From Paracoccus sp. S-4012 (GTDB lineage Bacteria; Pseudomonadota; Alphaproteobacteria; Rhodobacterales; Rhodobacteraceae), in the NCBI RefSeq assembly GCF_009674885.1, contig NZ_WKKA01000012.1, positions 28,403 through 92,402 on the forward strand: a stretch of DNA of 64,000 bases. The letters run 5' to 3'. Position numbers and translations under genes: made by a program. Shown here in pieces: positions 60,871 through 64,000 of the stretch; positions within the stretch are counted from its first letter, which is position 1, and every line of letters starts with the position of its first letter. The notes beneath the pieces are model-generated. The model ran no database searches and was not told where the DNA came from. It saw only the letters and a program-made list of their open reading frames with translations.

Positions 60871-61629
60871 ATGGGCGGATTGCTGGCCCTGGCGCGCGGC
60901 ATCGACCGCATCAACACATTCATCGGCCGAAACGTGTCCTGGCTGATCCTGGTGGCGATCCTCGTCAGCGCGATCAACGCGATCATGCGCAAGGCGTTCA
61001 ACATGTCGTCGAACGCCTGGCTGGAGCTGCAGTGGTATCTCTACGGCGCGGCCTTCCTCGGGGCGGCGGCCTATACGCTGCTCGAGAACGAGCACATCCG
61101 CATCGACATCCTCTACGGCGCCCGTTCGCGCCGGACGCAGCACTGGATCGACCTGATCGGGCACGTCTTCTTCCTGATGCCATTCGTGCTGCTGATGGTC
61201 TGGCTGCTCTGGCCCTGGGCCCTGCGCTCGATCAATTCGGGCGAGCGGTCCATGAACGCGGGCGGGCTGATCCTGTGGCCGGCGAAGCTGATGCTGCTGG
61301 TCGGCTTCGTCCTGCTGATGTTCCAGGGAATATCCGAGATCATCAAGAAGATTGCCGTCATGCGGGGGATCATCGAGGACCCGACGCCTTTCGTATCGGC
61401 CCATGAGGCGGCCATCCTCGAGGCGGAGAAGCTGGCCGAGGAGCTCAGCGCCGAACTGCCGCCGCAGGAAGCCGTCTTCGCCGATCCCGACCACCCGCTC
61501 ACCGACCTCGATATCGACCATCCGCGCGATCACAACGACCCGACGTCGGGCGGCGGTTCGACCCGGATCGCCGAGGACGACGACGGCCCCCGCAACGACG
61601 ACGACCGCGACGGGGAGCCGCGCGCATGA
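60871..61629 (+). CDS. TRAP transporter small permease (DctQ-like)
   Basis: Four-helix small membrane subunit of a tripartite ATP-independent periplasmic transporter, 252 residues. Signatures are INTFIGRNVSWLILVAILVS, NAWLELQWYLYGAAFLGAAA, LLENEHIRIDILYG and the last helix LMLLVGFVLLMFQGISEIIK. The C-terminal 80 residues are an unusual acidic, Asp/Arg-rich cytosolic tail (TDLDIDHPRDHNDP, AEDDDGPRNDDDRDGEPRA). ATG 60871 is used; the ATG at 60784 is rejected. It overlaps the large subunit by ATGA. No dctP solute-binding protein gene is beside it. Confidence 0.9.
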   Translation: MGGLLALARGIDRINTFIGRNVSWLILVAILVSAINAIMRKAFNMSSNAWLELQWYLYGAAFLGAAAYTLLENEHIRIDILYGARSRRTQHWIDLIGHVFFLMPFVLLMVWLLWPWALRSINSGERSMNAGGLILWPAKLMLLVGFVLLMFQGISEIIKKIAVMRGIIEDPTPFVSAHEAAILEAEKLAEELSAELPPQEAVFADPDHPLTDLDIDHPRDHNDPTSGGGSTRIAEDDDGPRNDDDRDGEPRA

Positions 61630-63512
61630 TCCTGCACTTCATCGCGGAAAACCTGGCGCCGATCATGTTCGCGTCGCTGGTCGTGTTCCTGCTGTTCGGC
61701 TACCCGGTCGCCTTCGCGCTGGCCGCGAACGGGTTGCTGTTCTTCTTCATCGGGGTCGAGCTGGCGCCGCTCTCGGGCGGGACGATCTTCCTCAACTGGA
61801 ACCTGCTCGGGACCATGCCCGACCGCCTCTGGGGGGTGATGTCGAACGAGACGCTGCTGGCAATCCCGTTCTTCACCTTCATGGGCGTGATCCTCGAGAA
61901 ATCGGGCATGGCCGAGGACCTGCTCGACACCGTGGGCCAGCTCTTCGGGCCGATCCGCGGCGGCCTCGCCTATGCGGTGATCCTCGTCGGCGCGCTGTTG
62001 GCGGCGACCACGGGGGTCGTCGCGGCCTCGGTCATCGCGATGGGGCTCATCTCGCTGCCGATCATGCTGCGCTACGGCTATGACCGGCGGATCGCTTCGG
62101 GGACCATCGCGGCCTCGGGGACGCTGGCGCAGATCATCCCGCCGTCGCTGGTGCTGATCGTGCTGGCCGACCAGCTCGGTCGGTCGGTCGGCGACATGTA
62201 CAAGGGCGCGCTGATCCCGGGCCTGATCCTGACCGGCTTCTACCTGAGCTACATCTTCGTGCTCACCATCATCCGGCCGCACTGGCTGCCGGCGCTGCCG
62301 AAGGAGGCGCGGACGCTCGGGTCGGGCGTGACCTCGCTGATCGTGGCACTGGCCGCAGGCTTTGCCATCTCCTGGGCGGTCTGGCGCTGGTACTATCCGC
62401 AGATCGGCGCCGACGCCGACATCCTCGCGGCGGTCGTGGGGGTGCTCGTCGTCTACGGCTTCGCGGTGCTCGACAAGGCCCTCGGCTGGGGCGTCATGTC
62501 GCGGCTGGCGCAGCAGTTCGTGATCGTGCTGATCCCGCCGCTGGCGCTGATCTTCCTCGTCCTCGGCACCATCTTCCTCGGCATCGCGACGCCGACCGAG
62601 GGCGGCGCGATGGGCGCGGTGGGCGCGCTGATCCTGGCGGCGATGAAGCGGCGGCTGAGCTTTGGCGTGGTGCGCCAGGCGCTGCTGTCCACGACGCGGC
62701 TCTCGGCCTTCGTGATGTTCATCCTGATCGGCGCGCGGGTCTTCTCGCTGACCTTCTACGGGGTGAACGGGCATCTCTGGGTCGAGCATCTGCTGACCTC
62801 GCTGCCGGGCGGCGAATACGGCTTCCTGATCGCCGTGTCGGTGCTGGTGTTCCTGCTGGCGTTCTTCCTCGACTTCTTCGAACTCGCCTTCATCATCGTC
62901 CCGCTGCTCGCCCCGGCGGCCGAGACGCTGGGGATCGACCTGATCTGGTTCGGCGTGATCCTCGCGGTGAACATGCAGACGAGCTTCATGCACCCGCCCT
63001 TCGGCTTCTCGCTGTTCTTCCTGCGCTCGGTCGCGCCGAAGGCGGCTTATGTCGACGCGGTGACGAAGAAGCGGATCGCGCCCGTGACGACGGGGCAGAT
63101 CTACTGGGGCGCGGTGCCCTATGTGGGCATCCAGCTGGTGATGATCGCGGTGGTGATCCTCTTCCCCGGCATGGTGATGCACTACAAGGGGCCGGAGGTG
63201 AACATGGACAACGTGGTCTTCGAGGTGCCCGGCGGCGGCCTCGGAGGCCTCGGCGGCGGTCTGGGGGGCCTCGGGGGCCTGAGCCTCGGCGGCCCCGGTG
63301 CCCCGCCGGGCGGTTCGCCGCCGGGCGGTCTCGGGGGCCTCGGCACGCCGGACCTCGGCGCCCCGGCACCCGCCCCGGCAGCGCCTTCGCCGGGCGTGGG
63401 CGGGCTCGGTGTGCCGAATTTCGGCGGACCTGCGCCCGCGCCCGCAGCGCCTTCGGCGGGCGGCGACCGCCTCGGCATCCCGGACTTCGGCACCCCGGCC
63501 CCGGCGAACTGA
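61626..63512 (+). CDS. TRAP transporter large permease (DctM-like) with Gly/Pro/Ala repeat tail
   Basis: Ion-coupled large subunit, 628 residues, expected 12 or more membrane segments in residues 1-525. Family motifs include AIPFFTFMGVILEKSGMAED, LAQIIPPSLVLIVLADQLGR, TPTEGGAMGAVGALILA and MHPPFGFSLFFLRSVAP. The cytosolic or periplasmic C-terminal tail (about residues 535-628) is a Gly-Leu-rich stretch (PGGGLGGLGGGLGGLGG) followed by three diverged copies of a roughly 20-residue unit with GLGxPxFGxPAPAPAAPS. Such a tail is not part of the usual family. The substrate is unknown, and the partner DctP is missing from this window. Confidence 0.88.
   Translation: MILHFIAENLAPIMFASLVVFLLFGYPVAFALAANGLLFFFIGVELAPLSGGTIFLNWNLLGTMPDRLWGVMSNETLLAIPFFTFMGVILEKSGMAEDLLDTVGQLFGPIRGGLAYAVILVGALLAATTGVVAASVIAMGLISLPIMLRYGYDRRIASGTIAASGTLAQIIPPSLVLIVLADQLGRSVGDMYKGALIPGLILTGFYLSYIFVLTIIRPHWLPALPKEARTLGSGVTSLIVALAAGFAISWAVWRWYYPQIGADADILAAVVGVLVVYGFAVLDKALGWGVMSRLAQQFVIVLIPPLALIFLVLGTIFLGIATPTEGGAMGAVGALILAAMKRRLSFGVVRQALLSTTRLSAFVMFILIGARVFSLTFYGVNGHLWVEHLLTSLPGGEYGFLIAVSVLVFLLAFFLDFFELAFIIVPLLAPAAETLGIDLIWFGVILAVNMQTSFMHPPFGFSLFFLRSVAPKAAYVDAVTKKRIAPVTTGQIYWGAVPYVGIQLVMIAVVILFPGMVMHYKGPEVNMDNVVFEVPGGGLGGLGGGLGGLGGLSLGGPGAPPGGSPPGGLGGLGTPDLGAPAPAPAAPSPGVGGLGVPNFGGPAPAPAAPSAGGDRLGIPDFGTPAPAN
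63228..63509 (+). repeat. Low-complexity Gly/Pro/Ala repeat encoding the DctM tail
   Basis: GGCCTCGG-type units then three 60-base-like repeats whose products carry GLGTPDLGAPAPAPAAPS, GLGVPNFGGPAPAPAAPS and RLGIPDFGTPAPA. Length variation between strains is likely. Confidence 0.8.
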
Positions 63513-63661
63513 CCCGATCCTTCGGACGACGTCTCCATGATCCGCTCGCTCGTCAGTGGCATCGCGCGCAGCGGAACTCTCGACCTGCCACCGGTTTTTC
63601 CTCCACCTGCGCTCAGAGTCCGGCCAACGATGCCCTGCCTACCAACTTTGGACCACCCGAG

Positions 63662-63793
63662 GTTGGAGTTTTCGGGCTTTGTCATGACGGCGGGCTGGTG
63701 GGGCGGTCGGGAAAGTGCAGGGCGCTTGGGGCGGATGCCTTCATCGTTCTCAGCTCCACGCCCAGCCGGGAAAGCGTAGCCGAAAACTCCAGC
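63662..63793. mobile_element. 132-bp element with inverted repeat ends, IS-derived or MITE-like
   Basis: Left end GTTGGAGTTTTCGG (63662-63675) and right end CCGAAAACTCCAGC (63780-63793) are inverted copies with 13 of 14 matches. The 104 bases between encode nothing I can support. The termini resemble insertion-sequence ends, and an IS3-type remnant follows 40 bases to the right. The 63513-63661 stretch to the left shows no gene. Confidence 0.45.
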
Positions 63794-63834
63794 TTCAAAC
63801 GGTCCAGTTCTCAGGGGGCAGAGCAGGGGACTGG

Positions 63835-63909
63835 GAGGACGTCTTCGTCCGGCTCGCGGAGGCCATGCTCGACAACGTCGTGCTGAAGGACCTCCTGGGA
63901 AAGAGCTGA
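63835..63909 (+). pseudogene. IS3-family OrfA C-terminal fragment
   Basis: EDVFVRLAEAMLDNVVLKDL then LGKS and stop. The LDNxVLKDLLGK pattern is the C-terminal end of IS3-type OrfA. The upstream HTH part is missing, so the orfA copy is broken. Confidence 0.6.
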
Positions 63910-63917
63910 CGACGCCA

Positions 63918-64000
63918 ATGGCGCGGCGGGATGCGGCGCTCCGGGCGATGCGGGATCATGACGTCTCGCAGCGCCGAGCCTGCGCCCTGGTTGGTGTCGA
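63918..64000 (+). CDS. IS3-family transposase OrfB, N-terminal part (runs off the edge)
   Basis: From ATG 63918: MARRDAALRAMRDHDVSQRR then ACALVGV, the N-terminal HTH_21-like segment of IS3 OrfB that precedes the DDE domain. It follows the orfA remnant in the normal order. The rest lies outside the window, so whether it is intact cannot be judged. Confidence 0.65.
   Translation, partial: MARRDAALRAMRDHDVSQRRACALVGV

Overview
The window is high-GC DNA from an alphaproteobacterium, almost certainly a member of the Rhodobacteraceae. The evidence is the split ATP synthase operon (atpHAGDC without atpIBEF), an ALA synthase type HemA with an FNR-like box upstream, a class II (B12-dependent) ribonucleotide reductase, a mitochondrial-type NDUFS4-like complex I protein, MetZ, FolE2, TRAP permeases, and two kinds of short palindromic repeat that I recall from that family. 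No species can be named from sequence alone. Most of the window is core chromosome. I found no CRISPR array, prophage, rRNA operon or toxin cluster.

Layout: 1-9 kb holds uvrB (cut by the left edge), sodC, the NDUFS4-like gene, a GNAT acetyltransferase, tRNA-Arg(UCU), a DUF1643 gene, a Bax inhibitor-1 family gene, a quinone oxidoreductase, an XRE regulator, and a coupled trio of inositol-phosphatase family enzyme, mgtE and 5-formyl-THF cyclo-ligase. Next come nrdJ (behind a candidate tandem NrdR operator and a structured leader) and rpsD with a clear promoter and terminator. At 14.1-16.4 kb a methyltransferase follows an alpha/beta hydrolase fused to a LuxR-type DNA-binding domain. At 16.5-18.7 kb lies a graveyard of broken insertion sequences (two IS256-family, one IS66, one unassigned).

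From 18.8 to 31 kb are an M20 peptidase, hemA, a RodZ-like gene with ispG, a DsbA-like oxidoreductase, a cell-wall amidase with PBP1A, prfB, and a PAP2 phosphatase. A compact minus-strand cluster (pth, an acyltransferase-like gene, DUF2237, DUF4893, PAP2) ends at 30.3 kb. From 33.9 to 50.7 kb are clpP-clpX, gatB, a transglycosylase-like lipoprotein, a thioredoxin-like protein, meaB, ada, an alpha/beta hydrolase, metZ, folE2, a TerC-family gene, a UvrD-type helicase and clpA. From 50.9 to 63.5 kb are gloB with a divergent methyltransferase, atpHAGDC, an SDR, an ABC exporter and an orphan TRAP permease pair whose large subunit carries a striking Gly/Pro/Ala repeat tail. The right edge runs into an IS3-family element.

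The most useful leads are the nrdJ control region, the 3'-end repeat families, the IS graveyard, the HTH-hydrolase/methyltransferase pair, the acyltransferase-like cluster and the DctM tail. I did not find a clearly new multi-gene system; these are candidates of modest size.
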